The position numbers and the translations under genes were made by a program. From assembly GCA_029255685.2 (NCBI GenBank), contig CM055311.2, positions 61,345,048 to 61,409,047 of the forward strand: DNA of 64,000 nucleotides, given 5' to 3'. This document shows positions 1 through 12,589 of this stretch, piece by piece. Positions within the stretch are counted from its first letter, which is position 1. Every line of letters begins with the position of its first letter. This DNA is from Silene conica. Taxonomy: Eukaryota; Streptophyta; Magnoliopsida; Caryophyllales; Caryophyllaceae. The notes beneath the pieces are model-generated. The model saw nothing but the letters and a program-made list of their open reading frames with translations. It did not search any database and was not told where the DNA came from.

Positions 1-319
1 AAACATTTAGGACTCCATAACGCTGTCACGGGGTGTCCTACGAGATATCCGTATAACTCGCCTTTGTGATTGGTCAGTCAGCCGCGTGACTTATGGCTCG
101 TTGAACCCACCATCAACCAACGTCACAAAATGATTACCTGAGTTATCAGCTCAAGTGGGTAATCAAGGACCAAAACGATGTAATGTTAATCAGTTCACTT
201 TATGGTGTTCAAAATTGGCGTACAATTCCACATGAGAAACAAAACATTATATGTCATAACAATAAGGTTGAATAGAGTACACGAGAAAATGAATTATTAC
301 ATGAATTCATAAAAGAGTA
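1..319 (-). other. Copia 3' untranslated region
   Basis: This stretch follows the RNase H stop codon. No gene is visible. Parts of it (about 180-230) resemble the 3' non-coding part of the gag-only element near 3185-3245, which links the two elements as relatives. I see no LTR start or polypurine tract before the window edge. Confidence 0.6.
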
Positions 320-1311
320 CTACAACTTAGGAACACATCCAATTCCCATGGAATGAATGTGCCCTTCATGCTTATCACGTGGTAATGCTTTTGTGAGAGG
401 ATCAGCTATGTTGTCATCCGTAGCTATCTTATCAATGAATATCTCCTTTTGCTCCACGTAATCTCTGATTAGATGAGCTTTCCGTTGTACATGTCTAGCC
501 TTGCTGCTAGACTTATGCTCCTTAGCTTGGAAGATGGCACCGCTATTGTCACAATAAACGGTGATTGGGTCATTCGAACTAGGCACTACTGATAGTCCTT
601 GTAAGAATTGACGCATCCATATTGCTTCCTTAGCTGCTTCCGAGGCGGCATAGTACTCGGACTCAGTCGTAGAATTTGCTGTAACACTCTGTTTAGAACT
701 TTTCCAGCTGACAGCAGCGCCATTAAGAGTAAAAACGAATCCAGACTGAGATTTCGAGTCATCTCGATCCGTTTGGAAGCTAGCATCTGCGTAACCCGTG
801 GCGCAGAGCGTCGAGTCGCCTCCGTAAGTCAATCCCCAATCTTTAGTCCTCCGTAGGTACTTAAGAATGTTTTTCACGGCCATCCAGTGTTGTTCACCTG
901 GATGAGCTTGGAATCGACTTGTCATACTCAATGCATATGCAACGTCAGGACGTGTGCATATCATGGCATACATGATCGATCCTCTTGCCGAAGCATAAGG
1001 AATCCGACTCATGCGCTCTTGCTCTTCCAATGACTTAGCTTCTTGAGTCTTGCTCAAGTGAAGCCCAGGAGTCATAGGAAGGAACCCTTTCTTGGAGTTC
1101 GTCGTGCTGAATCTCTCTAGAATCTTATCTATATAAGAGTCCTGACTGAGAGACAACATCCGTCGTGATCTATCGCTGTAGATACGGATGCCCAAAATTC
1201 TTTGTGCCTCTCCCAGATCTTTCATCTGGAAATGGTTTTTCAACCATGCTTTAACCGAAGATAAGAGAGGTATGTCATTCTCAATCAAGAGTATGTCGTC
1301 GACATACAGTA
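320..1311 (-). pseudogene. Copia pol C-terminal part: end of reverse transcriptase and RNase H
   Basis: This is the downstream part of the Copia polyprotein, cut off from its start by the insertion at 1317. The YVDD catalytic motif of RT is encoded at 1306-1295, two codons from the insertion. It is followed by the RT thumb region (MKDLG, ILGI) and a Copia RNase H with the usual DxSFQTD, SxxEAEY-like (TESEYYAA) and YCDNSGA motifs, ending with ADPLTKAL near the C-terminus. Reverse transcription in virus-like particles is the family role. The reading frame is open throughout, so decay after insertion has been slight. It lacks its own start and cannot make a working enzyme. Confidence 0.92.
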
Positions 1312-1316
1312 CTAGG

Positions 1317-2554
1317 TGAAGGAACTCGAGGTAGTCTTTACTAACAAGTTCATTTTATTAGTCTTACTAATTTACTAATTAAACTCATATTAATATAGTC
1401 GATCTTATGCATGCAAAATAAAAGCGGAAATAATGAGAATCGTATTCTTACAACCGGTCCAAAATATGCTTAGGACGATCCTCCAAAAGCAACCAAGTAA
1501 GCTTGCCTCCAATGAGTGAGCACCAAGACCTTACCTTAAACGGACCAAATAACCGAACCTGAAACTAGAGGACGGAATTAGGCTAAAACCGTGTACTAAT
1601 AATAATGTTATTAGTATACTAAGAAAATATTATCTAAATAATATTTGTGAGGTTTTATGATATTTAGTTTCTCACACTAAAAACTAAAAGCATGGATTAG
1701 TCTATTATGTGTGATTCTTATCACATATATATAGAGTGAAAAGGGTTATGGTTGGGGTGTTGTGTGTCGTGTAAGTGTAAGTGTAGTAAGTAGAAGAGAT
1801 TTTGATGCTCTTTTGTCTCTTATGCTCTTAGGGTTGCATGCCTACAACTTGTGTAGTAAGTCAATATGATTATCAATAATCAACTACAAGCAACCCATAA
1901 TCACACAATATCACACGACACACATTATGTAAAATGGACCTTCATTTTACAAAATGTAATTTGTACAATTGTATAATATGCAACATCCTATGTGACATAA
2001 TTAAATTAATTTAAAATATATTTATCATATAAATAATATTTCTAAATTAATTAAATCATATTTAACAATTAATTTAGTAATTCGTAATTACTGTCCCAAC
2101 ATATGGTTATCGTAATAATCGTCGAAACGATACATTAACAACGTTTGTTATAACCATGAACCATTCATTATACTAATTTTGATATTTCTAAAATATCATT
2201 TAATATTTGACAATTGACACAATTCAATTTCAAATATAAATCTTACTTTAAGATTCAACCTCTGAATTCTTAATATACGGTTTTAAGAATATCGATCAAT
2301 CTGTATCCTATACAATTAATCAATATACGTTTAAGGGGTTAGTCCTATAGGTGTGACCTAAAGGGATCAACTGACCACCACCGTCATACGACAGTAATGT
2401 TAAACTCTAGTCAGCCAATCATTACCGATTAATGTTGGTCAGTTGACTAAATCAAATATTGGATCGTCCCTTGCATATTCTTTTCATAAGATTTATGACA
2501 ATGATTTTATCATTGTCGTGATCGCACTTCTTGTTGAGGACACATTTCCCAACA
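1317..2554 (-). repeat. 3' LTR of gag-only element copy 1
   Basis: Nearly identical to 8314-9550. It has TG...CA termini. On the minus strand a TATA-like TATATATA lies at 1726-1733. The U3 end contains an inverted TCAACTGA/TCAGTTGA pair shared with the other Copia LTRs here. Confidence 0.93.
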
Positions 2555-2569
2555 ATCTCCCACTTGTCC
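2555..2569 (-). other. Polypurine tract of gag-only element copy 1
   Basis: Read on the minus strand it is AAGTGGGAGAT immediately before the TG of the 3' LTR, the expected site for plus-strand priming. The same tract precedes the 3' LTR of copy 2 at 52431-52444. Confidence 0.8.
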
Positions 2570-4838
2570 TCGACAAGTGTGCGTCACCAATTCTCTTGTC
2601 CTATTACGTCATCTCCCACTCAATGCAAGGTGTCTTCCAGGTCGTACTTGCATTTGATCATATCTTGAGCGGTTTTCTCGATCTGGAGATTTAACTGCTT
2701 TGACCGGAATTATCTACCATAGATACCTTCCGAGCGTGGCCACACATTTCCAGTTAAACTTCTCCTCGAGTGGCCTTGAGATTTAAGAAAACCCTGACAA
2801 GGGGTTTGGACAATTCCTATCCTACTGTTCCCTTCGACTAACACAGTCCATCATGACCCAAAAGAAGCCCATTTGACCCCCTTTAACGGTTGATCGTAGA
2901 GCTAAAATCAAAGTCAATCTGAGGCTGCATCACCTTGGGCGAACAGTCTCAAGTCAAAGAATCGACTTATGTGAATAATATAGTAGCTCTCGCCACGACC
3001 AGGCTAATTATAAAATTTCCAGAACTCTATAAGCGGTCACTAAATGCCCAACAGAGTGTTACACAGTCTGCCGATGTGATCAACTAGTCATCCCATATGA
3101 CTCTATGACTTTTGAACTTGCCATCAATCGCCTCACATTGTAGCCGCTTCAAGACGTCACCTCATACAAGCGACTATGGGCTATACTAAGTTAATCCAGT
3201 TCACTTATGGGGTTCAAATTGTCTCTTACAACCCATTTGGATTTCACAAAGTATAAATTGTGAGTTAATATTAGTAATAATAACTCAAACGATAAGAGTG
3301 ATTGTTATTTGCGAACAAACAATACGATATTGTTGCCCCTCATAAACAATCTTTGATGATCATACATCAATTTGCACTAATGGTTTGTTATGTGAATATA
3401 CCCTATCTTCACATCTTTTAAACCTACAAATTTCGGTTTCCTTTTGACTCATATTATCTTGTATAATATGATCTAATTCAAGTACATTTCAAGTCTTTAT
3501 ACTCGACTCGAGTCTCCTTACTTTAAGGAAGCTCCCACTGTTTTCCTAAAACTTATGACATGTCATCCATATGAACATAGTCATATTGTACTAGAATTCA
3601 TATCGTAGTTAACCTAGATTCGATCTCTTCGTTCTCCTCGAGAACTTTATATCGAAATAGGGTTTTATTTCAACTTATGGCACCTTGATCAAGGTTATAT
3701 GAATTAACATTTTCATATCTCGGATTCAAATCCAATCCTTGTTAACTGATCGGTGACGTTTCATTATCATAATAAACTCACTTATGATTTATGTTCTTAA
3801 CATCTAGAATTGAAAACCTCATATTCTTTACCTTTTAAAGAATCACCATTCTCTCTAAATGGTAGGTTTCGTTTCCTTGATAACATTTCTTCCACTGAAT
3901 TTTGTATTACTATCTTATAGTTAATAACTCCCACTGATTTCATAGTGTTTAGGTAACATCTTTTCAACTCATAATGAACATTTCATTTTGATTTACTTTA
4001 AACATTTTTCTCAACTCGTAATGAACATTTCATTTTGATTTTCTTTCCCACGGAAAGAATCTTAGTATTATCATGAGAACGGGAGACGATTTCTCCTCTA
4101 TTATCCTTATAAAACAGAAACATTAACATCATGGAAACGATTTCCTTCTGTTAACACTCACGGTTCCTTTTATCCTCTCTAGGAACTAATGACAACATAT
4201 GGAACATTTCCTTTTGTGTCCTCGCGTAGTTTCTTCTGTGTCCTCTCGTAGTTTCTTCTATCCAATCTTTTAGAGTTCTTCTTAAGGACTCCTTATAGGA
4301 CTCTTCTCTAAGATCCTATGTTTATTTCATTGGTTTACGGGCGTAGAATTTCTCCCACACTATCCTTTAAAATAACGGTTATTTAAGAAGGATAGCATTT
4401 TTCCGCCCGTCAACAATGTATTGGATAAAGAATTAATTTGAGTATTGAGATATTAACATTTTCTTTCATTTAAGGTGAAAATCTTATAATGAACTGATGT
4501 TCTTATGTTTGAATTTGAAGTATTTCACAGGATGCAACTCTCGTTTTAAATAAGTCGAATTACTTTTGTAATGATCCTATCATAATACTCATGTTATATA
4601 TTATATGAAAGCATTTTAAAACAACCAAACATGTTTGATTAAGAACAAAAGGATGACTTGGGTTGAAAACCAAGTCACCACTATTACAACCATTGTTTCA
4701 ACAAGATTCTTGTCGTACAAGAAATACAAAGTTCTTAAATTAAAATGCAAAAAGAAAGAAGACATCAAATGAAAATTAGAGCCATGCTCTTCATGTCTTC
4801 AATCTCGGATGCTACCTTAGCCATCCATGGAAGGAACT
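2570..4838 (-). other. Non-coding 3' half of gag-only element copy 1
   Basis: There is no pol gene or decayed pol. Segments around 2690-3250 match, in reverse complement, the 3' part of copy 2 (about 51800-52330), for example around the CCACGACCAG motif. Conserved non-coding sequence in two copies suggests packaging or structural roles, which is inference. Confidence 0.7.
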
Positions 4839-5870
4839 TCAAGTTTCCTTCTCCTTCTCCTTGCCTTTGTCTTTGGTAGGAGCCCCTTTTAAAACAATTT
4901 TATAAACGGGTGAGAATCAATAACTTGTATTAATATACAAAATTGATTAAATAACATGAATTAGACGAGAATTTATACCTACTGCAAGAACCTTTCCGGC
5001 TTTGAGGTCATGGAGATACTTCGGGCAATTCCGCTTCCAATGCCCCATCTTAGTGCAATAATGGCACTTGTCTTCAACCTTTGATGACGACGAAGAAGCA
5101 CCTTTCGTAAAAGTCTTCTCCTTGGGAGATGTGGGTTTGAAGGCTTTAACATTTTTACCCTTGTTGGCCTTGCGCTTAAACTTCCTCTTGCTTTTTGAAT
5201 CGATATTAAGCACATCCTTTGTGGAACTCTCATTAAGTCCCATATCCCTCTCCGCTTGGACTAACATCTTATGTAACTCGTCCAAGGAGGTTACTTGATT
5301 GCGCATGTTGTAATTTACCCGAAATTGAACATACGATTTCACTTTGTTGAGGGAGTGAAGGATTTTGTCAATAATAAGCGAGTCGGGAACATTCACCCCT
5401 TGCAACTTCAAGGTTTCGGCTAGCTCAACCATTTTGAGCACATGAGGACTAATCTTTTGACCTTCTTTTAAGGTCAAATCGAAGAAGGCGGATGCCGCCT
5501 CATATTGGATTACCCTAGGAGCTTGCGAAAACATGTTCGCAACTCTAGTGTATATCTCATTAGCCGTGGCTAGCTTAATCATTCTTCTTTGGAGATCTGG
5601 CTCCATCGAAAATATAAGCACGTTCTTCAAAGCATGTGACTCTTTCATGTAGGCCTCATAGGCCTCACGAGTCGCTTCCGATGAACGAGCACCGGGAGTG
5701 GGAGGAGCGGCAATGGTAAGATAATGAGTCTTATCGTCGGCTTCCGCGGCCAACACCAATTGGGCGTCCCAATCCTTAAAATTGGCGCCATGCTTCTCAA
5801 GCTTGCAACGATCCATAAAAGACCGAAGCCATGAAACGTGATGTGGGAGTGGTGGAGCGTTATTTGCCAT
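4839..5870 (-). CDS. Gag of gag-only Copia element copy 1, two exons
   Basis: Capsid-nucleocapsid protein of Copia type. It starts at 5870 with MANNAPP. The capsid (UBN2/gag_pre family) follows, then a basic linker and a CCHC zinc knuckle (CHYCTKMGHWKRNC) near residues 268-281. Read unspliced it ends with INSRLIHVI at 4947. I propose splicing: exon 1 5870-4979, GT-AG intron 4978-4886, exon 2 4885-4839, adding a lysine/glutamate tail (KDKGKEK) and giving 312 residues. The same exon structure occurs in copy 2, which supports it. The product should form particles that can package this RNA; enzymes must come from elsewhere. Splicing is inferred, the unspliced ORF is certain. Confidence 0.85.
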
Positions 5871-8299
5871 TTTGATGATTGAAAGTCGAAATTGAACTAC
5901 AATAAAATAAAGGAATTAAAACACAATTATCGTTTTAATAAATAAATAAATAAACTTGTTAATTTTAAACAAGTTAAACATCTACTTAATGATCTCTTAC
6001 CCAATTAATCAAATGATCCCGAGACCCAAATACATACTAACTCGGGCACGGTTTAGCCGATACATCCCTCATTAATATGACTCGGTAGATTAACCCCTTA
6101 ATCGATTCTACTTTTAGAACTCTCGGTCGATAAAATTACACTAATTCTTATCTTAGCCCGAACTTATTACCACTACGGTGGCTCGAATACCTTCGTCGAG
6201 ATCAACCAAATTTCAAGAATAAGTAATCATATTACCCCACTTCACCAACGTAATAAGGTTTGCACCCCGGTTTAGCCGAGCCTACTCCCTTATGAAGAAG
6301 ATCCTTCGCGGGTCCTTTACTTTTTGGTAAGGCTATGTCTCGATTTTTTTTTTTTTAAATAACGTAAGAGATCTTGTCAACTTATTATCTATCTCCTTTA
6401 AGTGAACTAAGTCGGTGAATTATCGATAAATTGATTGACACGGTCGATAAAATCGATGAAATGCATGAGTTTGAATGACGATTTGGCTATGCATGCAACA
6501 TGATAAGCATAAATAAAAGCATAAAACTTTACAAGAGCATAAATAAAACCCTAGTATGGCCTTTCCTAAAATAGAAAATTTAAATGTAAAATACAAATTC
6601 GGAAACCAACTCCTTTGGTCCCTTGAACTTTACACGCGGCACGCATCCCAAGGCAAACTCCGTCTTGGTCGGAACTCCTTTCCGAAATGGCACCGTCTTC
6701 AAGGATCTCCGGAATTACAAATAATTACAAATTTTCTATCTATTTTATACAACCGAATCGATAAACCCTTACATTACGGGAAATATCGATTAAAATCTAA
6801 GGCCATACTAAGTAAATTACATAATTCCAAAATTACGTAAATAAATTATGACATTCATAAACAATAATTAAATATGCAATGCTTATGTAAAATGCAAAAC
6901 CTAAGCCAAATCGTCCTATTTAAACACGTTTTAAATATCGTTATTCGTAATAACACGGTTTTATGGAATAACGTGATTTAAACAATTTTAAAATCACTAA
7001 TCACTTTATGAATCACTATTCACGATTTAGTTAAGTTTCCTAACACATTTTAGGATTCAAAATTTAGTCTTACTCAAATTTTGAAAATTGACTTAACTTA
7101 TTTTAATATTGTTCGGTTTTAATCGGTTTTACGGGAAATAGCATTAAAATAATCAAACGAGTCATAAAAATTTCGAAAATTCAAAATTCAAAATTTTGAA
7201 CATACTGAAAATTTTCTAAAATTTCAGATCCTTAAAACTTAAATATTTTCGAAATATACTTATTTATTTCGTAAAATTGCCGTGTACATGCATAATAAGT
7301 CGTAAAATTCAAAACTATTTCAAAAATTATGAAATAAAATACCAATATAATTTTTACATCTTCCTAGACACTCAAAGTATCTGAAAATGCAAAGAAAAAT
7401 CAGGTACACACTGTTTAAGATCTGAAAATAATTATGACTCCTTCAACACTCAATCTCCAACTTTAATCTTTTAAAATTAAAACTTAAAGTTTCAGAAACT
7501 TTTGGCACTAAATAAAAATATGTTTATGATAATACATAATATGACTAATATGGGTGAATTTTTCGGACCATTTAAGCAACATTTACTATTTTTAATAATT
7601 CGTGTCATATATTACGCGATTTTACCGATTAAAATCATTTCTCATGCAATATTCGAGATTAAAAGCTCAAAATTCACATGCATGCTAGAAATAATATATG
7701 TGACACTATATTAAATTTTTATGGTCAAATTCGAACTTAAACTATTTAAGCTAAAATATGTCACTAATATTACGATTTTTACGATAAAAATCAATATTCA
7801 TGCAATATTAACGAAAAATTTCCTGAAAATTCATCATATGTTTTAAATATTGCATGTGACATCTACCAAAATTTTTATAGTTAAATTCATAATATAACTA
7901 TTTATCCCATATTTAACTCATTTTATGACTATTTAACCATTAAAAATCATAAACCATGCATAAAACCTTCAATAATTTCGAAAATTATGTATTCATAATA
8001 TGTTAAATGCATGTGAGAACATATTTAAAATTCATGGCCAGAAACATTATTTAGCTATTTTTCCCATAATAAAACATTTTTAACCGATTTTTGGCACTAA
8101 TTAAACATTTTAATTACAATATTGAAAAATATTATTCCATAAATCATCAAAATGACTTAAAACTATTTTAAGACCAGAAAGTATACATGCAATATGATTT
8201 TCGTGCATATCCTATATGTACTACTCATTTTCGTTTTTAATTAAAATCGCATTTTCTCGCAAAAACGTATAAAATCGAGTTGCATGCAAGCAACCTAGT
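5871..8299 (-). other. Long 5' leader of gag-only element copy 1
   Basis: 2.4 kb of AT-rich sequence between PBS and gag. It holds no convincing gene; short ORFs here are chance. It includes a T tract near 6347. Parts read as reverse complement of the copy 2 leader (for example the region around 6556-6800 and 47390-47690), so the leader is conserved between copies. Confidence 0.75.
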
Positions 8300-8311
8300 G
8301 CTCTGATACCA
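8300..8311 (-). other. Primer binding site, initiator methionine tRNA
   Basis: On the minus strand it reads TGGTATCAGAGC, the classic complement of the initiator tRNA-Met 3' end, two bases inside the 5' LTR. Confidence 0.93.
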
Positions 8312-8313
8312 AT

Positions 8314-9550
8314 TGAAGGAACTCGAGGTAGTCTTTACTAACAAGTTCATTTTATTAGTCTTACTAATTTACTAATTAAACTCATATTAATATAGTCGAT
8401 CTTATGCATGCAAAATAAAAGCGGAAATAATGAGAATCGTATTCTTACAACCGGTCCAAAATATGCTTAGGACGATCCTCCAAAAGCAACCAAGTAAGCT
8501 TGCCTCCAATGAGTGAGCACCAAGACCTTACCTTAAACGGACCAAATAACCGAACCCGAAACTAGAGGACGGAATTAGGCTAAAACCGTGTACTAATAAT
8601 AATGTTATTAGTATACTAAGAAAATATTATCTAAATAATATTTGTGAGGTTTTATGATATTTAGTTTCTCACACTAAAAACTAAAAGCATGGATTAGTCT
8701 ATTATGTGTGATTCTTATCACATATATATAGAGTGAAAAGGGTTATGGTTGGGGTGTTGTGTGTCGTGTAAGTGTAAGTGTAGTAAGTAGAAGAGATTTT
8801 GATGCTCTTTTGTCTCTTATGCTCTTAGGGTTGCATGCCTACAACTTGTGTAGTAAGTCAATATGATTATCAATAATCAACTACAAGCAACCCATAATCA
8901 CACAATATCACACGACACACATTATGTAAAATGGACCTTCATTTTACAAAATGTAATTTGTACAATTGTATAATATGCAACATCCTATGTGACATAATTA
9001 AATTAATTTAAAATATATTTATCATATAAATAATATTTCTAAATTAATTAAATCATATTTAACAATTAATTTAGTAATTCGTAATTACTGTCCCAACATA
9101 TGGTTATCGTAATAATCGTCGAAACGATACATTAACAACGTTTGTTATAACCATGAACCATTCATTATACTAATTTTGATATTTCTAAAATATCATTTAA
9201 TATTTGACAATTGACACAATTCAATTTCAAATATAAATCTTACTTTAAGATTCAACCTCTGAATTCTTAATATACGGTTTTAAGAATATCGATCAATCTG
9301 TATCCTATACAATTAATCAATATACGTTTAAGGGGTTAGTCCTATAGGTGTGACCTAAAGGGATCAACTGATCACCACCGTCATACGACAGTAATGTTAA
9401 ACTCTAGTCAGCCAATCATTACCGATTAATGTTGGTCAGTTGACTAAATCAAATATTGGATCGTCCCTTGCATATTCTTTTCATAAGATTTATGACAATG
9501 ATTTTATCATTGTCGTGATCGCACTATTGTTGAGGACACATTTCCCAACA
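8314..9550 (-). repeat. 5' LTR of gag-only element copy 1
   Basis: Pair of 1317-2554, with the same TG...CA ends and TATA-like motif (near 8723-8730). The CA end is followed by the CTAGG target duplication at 9551-9555. Confidence 0.93.
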
Positions 9551-12500
9551 CTAGGAACACAATCTTGCTCCCACTCGACTTGATATAGAGACATGGTTCC
9601 TCGACTGATCGAATGAACCCATTCTCTTTTATCACTTGGTCGAAGCGATGATTCCAACTCCGCGATGCTTGCTTAAGTCCATAGATGGAACGCTTAAGCT
9701 TGCAAACTTTCTTAGGATGTGCTGGATCGATAAAACCCTCGGGTTTTACCATGTACAACTCTTCCTCCAAATAACCGTTTAAGAAGGCGGTTTTAACGTC
9801 CATTTGCCATATTTCATAATCATGAAATGCGGTGATCGCTAAGATAATCCGAATGGAACGTAGCATGACTACGGGTGCAAAGATCTCATCATAGTGCAAG
9901 CCTGGCACTTGAGTGAAACCTTTAGCAACTAGTCTAGCCTTGTGGATATCTTGTTGTCCTTCCACGGCATGCTTTATCTTGTAAAGCCATTTGCATTGAA
10001 GGGGACGTACCTTTGCAGGTAGGTCCACAAGATCCCACACGTTGTTCTCATACATGGAGTCCATCTCGGATTGCATGGCTTCTAGCCATAGCTTTGAGTC
10101 AGAACTAGTCATGGCACCTTTATAGGTTGTGGGTTCATTACCCTCTAGGAGTAAGACGTCATCTGTATCATGTTCCTCGACCATACCAATGTATCTGTCC
10201 GGAGGAATAGAGACTCTTCCCGACCTCCTAGGTTCTTCAGGGATATCTACCGCAGCCTCGGTTGAAGGAACTGTTTCCTCCAATGGTTGCTCGGCAGTTG
10301 GTTCTTGAACCTCCGATAACTCGAAGGTTCTATTACTCGACTTGTTCTCGAGAAATTCTTTCTCTAAGAACGTCGCACTAGCCGCAACAAAAACACGTTG
10401 TTCGGTTGGCGAGTAGAAGTAATGACCAAAAGTTCCCTTTGGATAACCTATAAGTATGTCTTGACCGATCGCGGGCCGAGCTTATCCTCGTGTCTCCACT
10501 TGACATAAGCCTCGCAGCCCCAAACCCGTATAAAGGACAAGTTAGGGACCGTTCCCTTCCATAATTCGTATGGAGTCTTGTCAACAGCTTTAGACGGACT
10601 TCGGTTAAGTAATAGAGCGGCCGACAAAAGAGCATAGCCCCACAATGAATCAGGCACGACGGTGTGACTCATCATGGATCGAACCATATCGAGTAGAGTT
10701 CGATTTCTCCGTTCGGACACACCATTTAATTGTGGTGTTCCAGGTGGAGTCAACTGTAGCACGATCCCACAGTTTTTAAGGTGTTGATCAAACTCGTGTG
10801 AAAGATACTCACCACCACGATCTGAACGTAGTGCTTTAATCTTTCTGCCCAGCTGGTTCTGTACCCGATTCTGGTATTCTTTGAACTTGTCAAAGGATTC
10901 ACTTTTATGTTTCATCAAGTAGACATAGCCATATCTACTCAAATCATCCGTGAAAGTGATGAAATACCTATAGCCTTCTCGTGCGTTGATCGACATAGGG
11001 CCACATACGTCTGTATGTATGAGTCCTAATAGGTCGGCAGCGCGCATTCTAACACCTTTGAAGGAAATACGAGTCATTTTGCCGATGAGACATGATTCAC
11101 ACGTGCCATATGATTCGAAATCAAAGGGCGATATAGCTCCATTCTGTATGAGCTGTTTTACGCGTTTCTCATTTATGTGTCCCATACGACAATGCCATAG
11201 GTAAGTTTGATCTTTGTCACCTACCTTTAATCTCTTGTTATTCACATGTAATATCTCGGTAGTTTGATCTAAAACATAAATTCCATTCATGGAAACTGCC
11301 TTGCCATAAATCATATTGTGTAAGGAGAAAATACAACTATTATTCTCTATTACAAATGAAAAGCCGAGTTTGTCAAGTGCAGAAACTGAAATAATGTTTT
11401 TGGACAAACTAGGAACATAATAACAGTTATATAAAAATAACTCGAATCCAATTGGAAGCTGGATCACGTATGTTCCCTTCGAGACTGCAGCAACACGTGT
11501 TCCATTCCCGACACGCAGGTCCACCTCACCCTTGATTAGGGGTTCTTGGTTTCGGAGGCCCTGCACATGATTACATAGATGAGAACCACAACCAGTATCA
11601 AGTACCCAAGTTCCGCAACTTGCGTGGTTAATCTCAATCATGTGAATAAAAGAAGAAGAAGACATACCAACAGGAGTAACACGGCCTGCCTTAATGTCCT
11701 CGCGATACACGGGGCATGAGCGCCTCCAATGCCCAGTCTTGTGGCAATGGTGACATTCCATGCTTGTATCCTTGCTCTTTGTCTTGCCATGTGAGTTGCT
11801 CGACTCACCTGGCCCACTCTTAGCAAATCCTGGTTTCTTGAACCTGGGCTTACCTATTGCTAGGTCGCCCTGAGCTTTAGCCTTCCCTTTACCCTTTCCC
11901 TTACTGGAGATCATGAGAATATCCTGCTTCATGCTCCCACTTAACTTTAGATCCTTCTCAGTCTGTACGAGAAGGGAGTGGAGCTCATGAGGAGTCTTCT
12001 TCATGTCGTTCATGTAGTAGTTGGCCCTAAAGAGGGCGAACCCATCATGAAGCGAATGAAGCATACGATCAACGATTATGTTCTCACTGATCTTGCAGTT
12101 TAGGGTCTCCAGTTTCTCGATATTCTCAATCATGTTGAGAATATGTGGGCTAACAGCTTGGCCCTTCTGGAGTTTCGCCTCAAAGAAGCGACAGGTATGC
12201 TCATAAGAAACGATTCTCGGAGCCTTGGAGAATTCGTTAGAGAGCGTGGTGAAAATCTTGTTTGCACCATGGGATATGAAGCGTCTTTGCAAATTTGATT
12301 CCATTGCATAGATGAGTACGTTCTTTATCGCACCCGCTTCCATAACGAAATCGCTATGAGCGCGAATTTCGTTGGCTCTAGATCCAGTTCCTGGGTGTGC
12401 CGGAATGGGCTCAGATAAATACTTAAGCTTTCCGTCAGCAATGGCAGCATTCCGTAGTGCTGCCTCCCAGTCAGAGAAGTTTGACCCATCATTCCTCAGT

Positions 12501-12589
12501 CTAGTTGACTGATTCATGGAGTCTATGAAGGCCTTTAGCCAGGATTCACGTGCTAGCTTGGCACTTGGCATTGGGTCTTCACCAGCCAT
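9551..12589 (-). pseudogene. Copia gag-protease-integrase and first part of reverse transcriptase, frameshifted
   Basis: Polyprotein from the start MAGEDPMP at 12589. In order: UBN2-type gag (to about residue 250), CCHC knuckle CHHCHKTGHWRRSC (near 277-290), aspartic protease with DTG (near 330), pre-integrase zinc region (HxxxxH, CxxC), integrase core with DVCGP, DRGGEY and the final E in GVSERRNRT (near 520-625), then RT with KARLVAKGFTQ, DVKTAFLNG and YGLKQA. The frame breaks at a TAG at 10450-10448: one base appears lost, and the next frame runs on open to 9551. There the insertion cuts RT two codons before YVDD. A GTTGGTATGT at the gag-protease join (about 11671-11662) looks like a splice donor. 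Confidence 0.93.

Larger units (their letters stand above)
1317..9550 (-). mobile_element. Non-autonomous Copia-type LTR element carrying only gag (TR-GAG type), copy 1
   Basis: The two LTRs (1317-2554 and 8314-9550) start TG and end CA. They are flanked by the 5-bp duplication CTAGG (1312-1316 and 9551-9555). PBS and polypurine tract lie just inside the LTRs. The 5.8-kb interior has one gene, a spliced gag, and no protease, integrase, RT or RNase H. I saw only a handful of differences between the LTRs (for example near 1556/8553 and 2371/9371), so the insertion is recent. Mobility must depend on an autonomous relative, and the interrupted Copia here is a close candidate family. Confidence 0.93.

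Noticed and set aside
10378..10635. Separate 85-residue minus-strand ORF
   Set aside because: Wrong-frame reading across the frameshift region of Copia pol.
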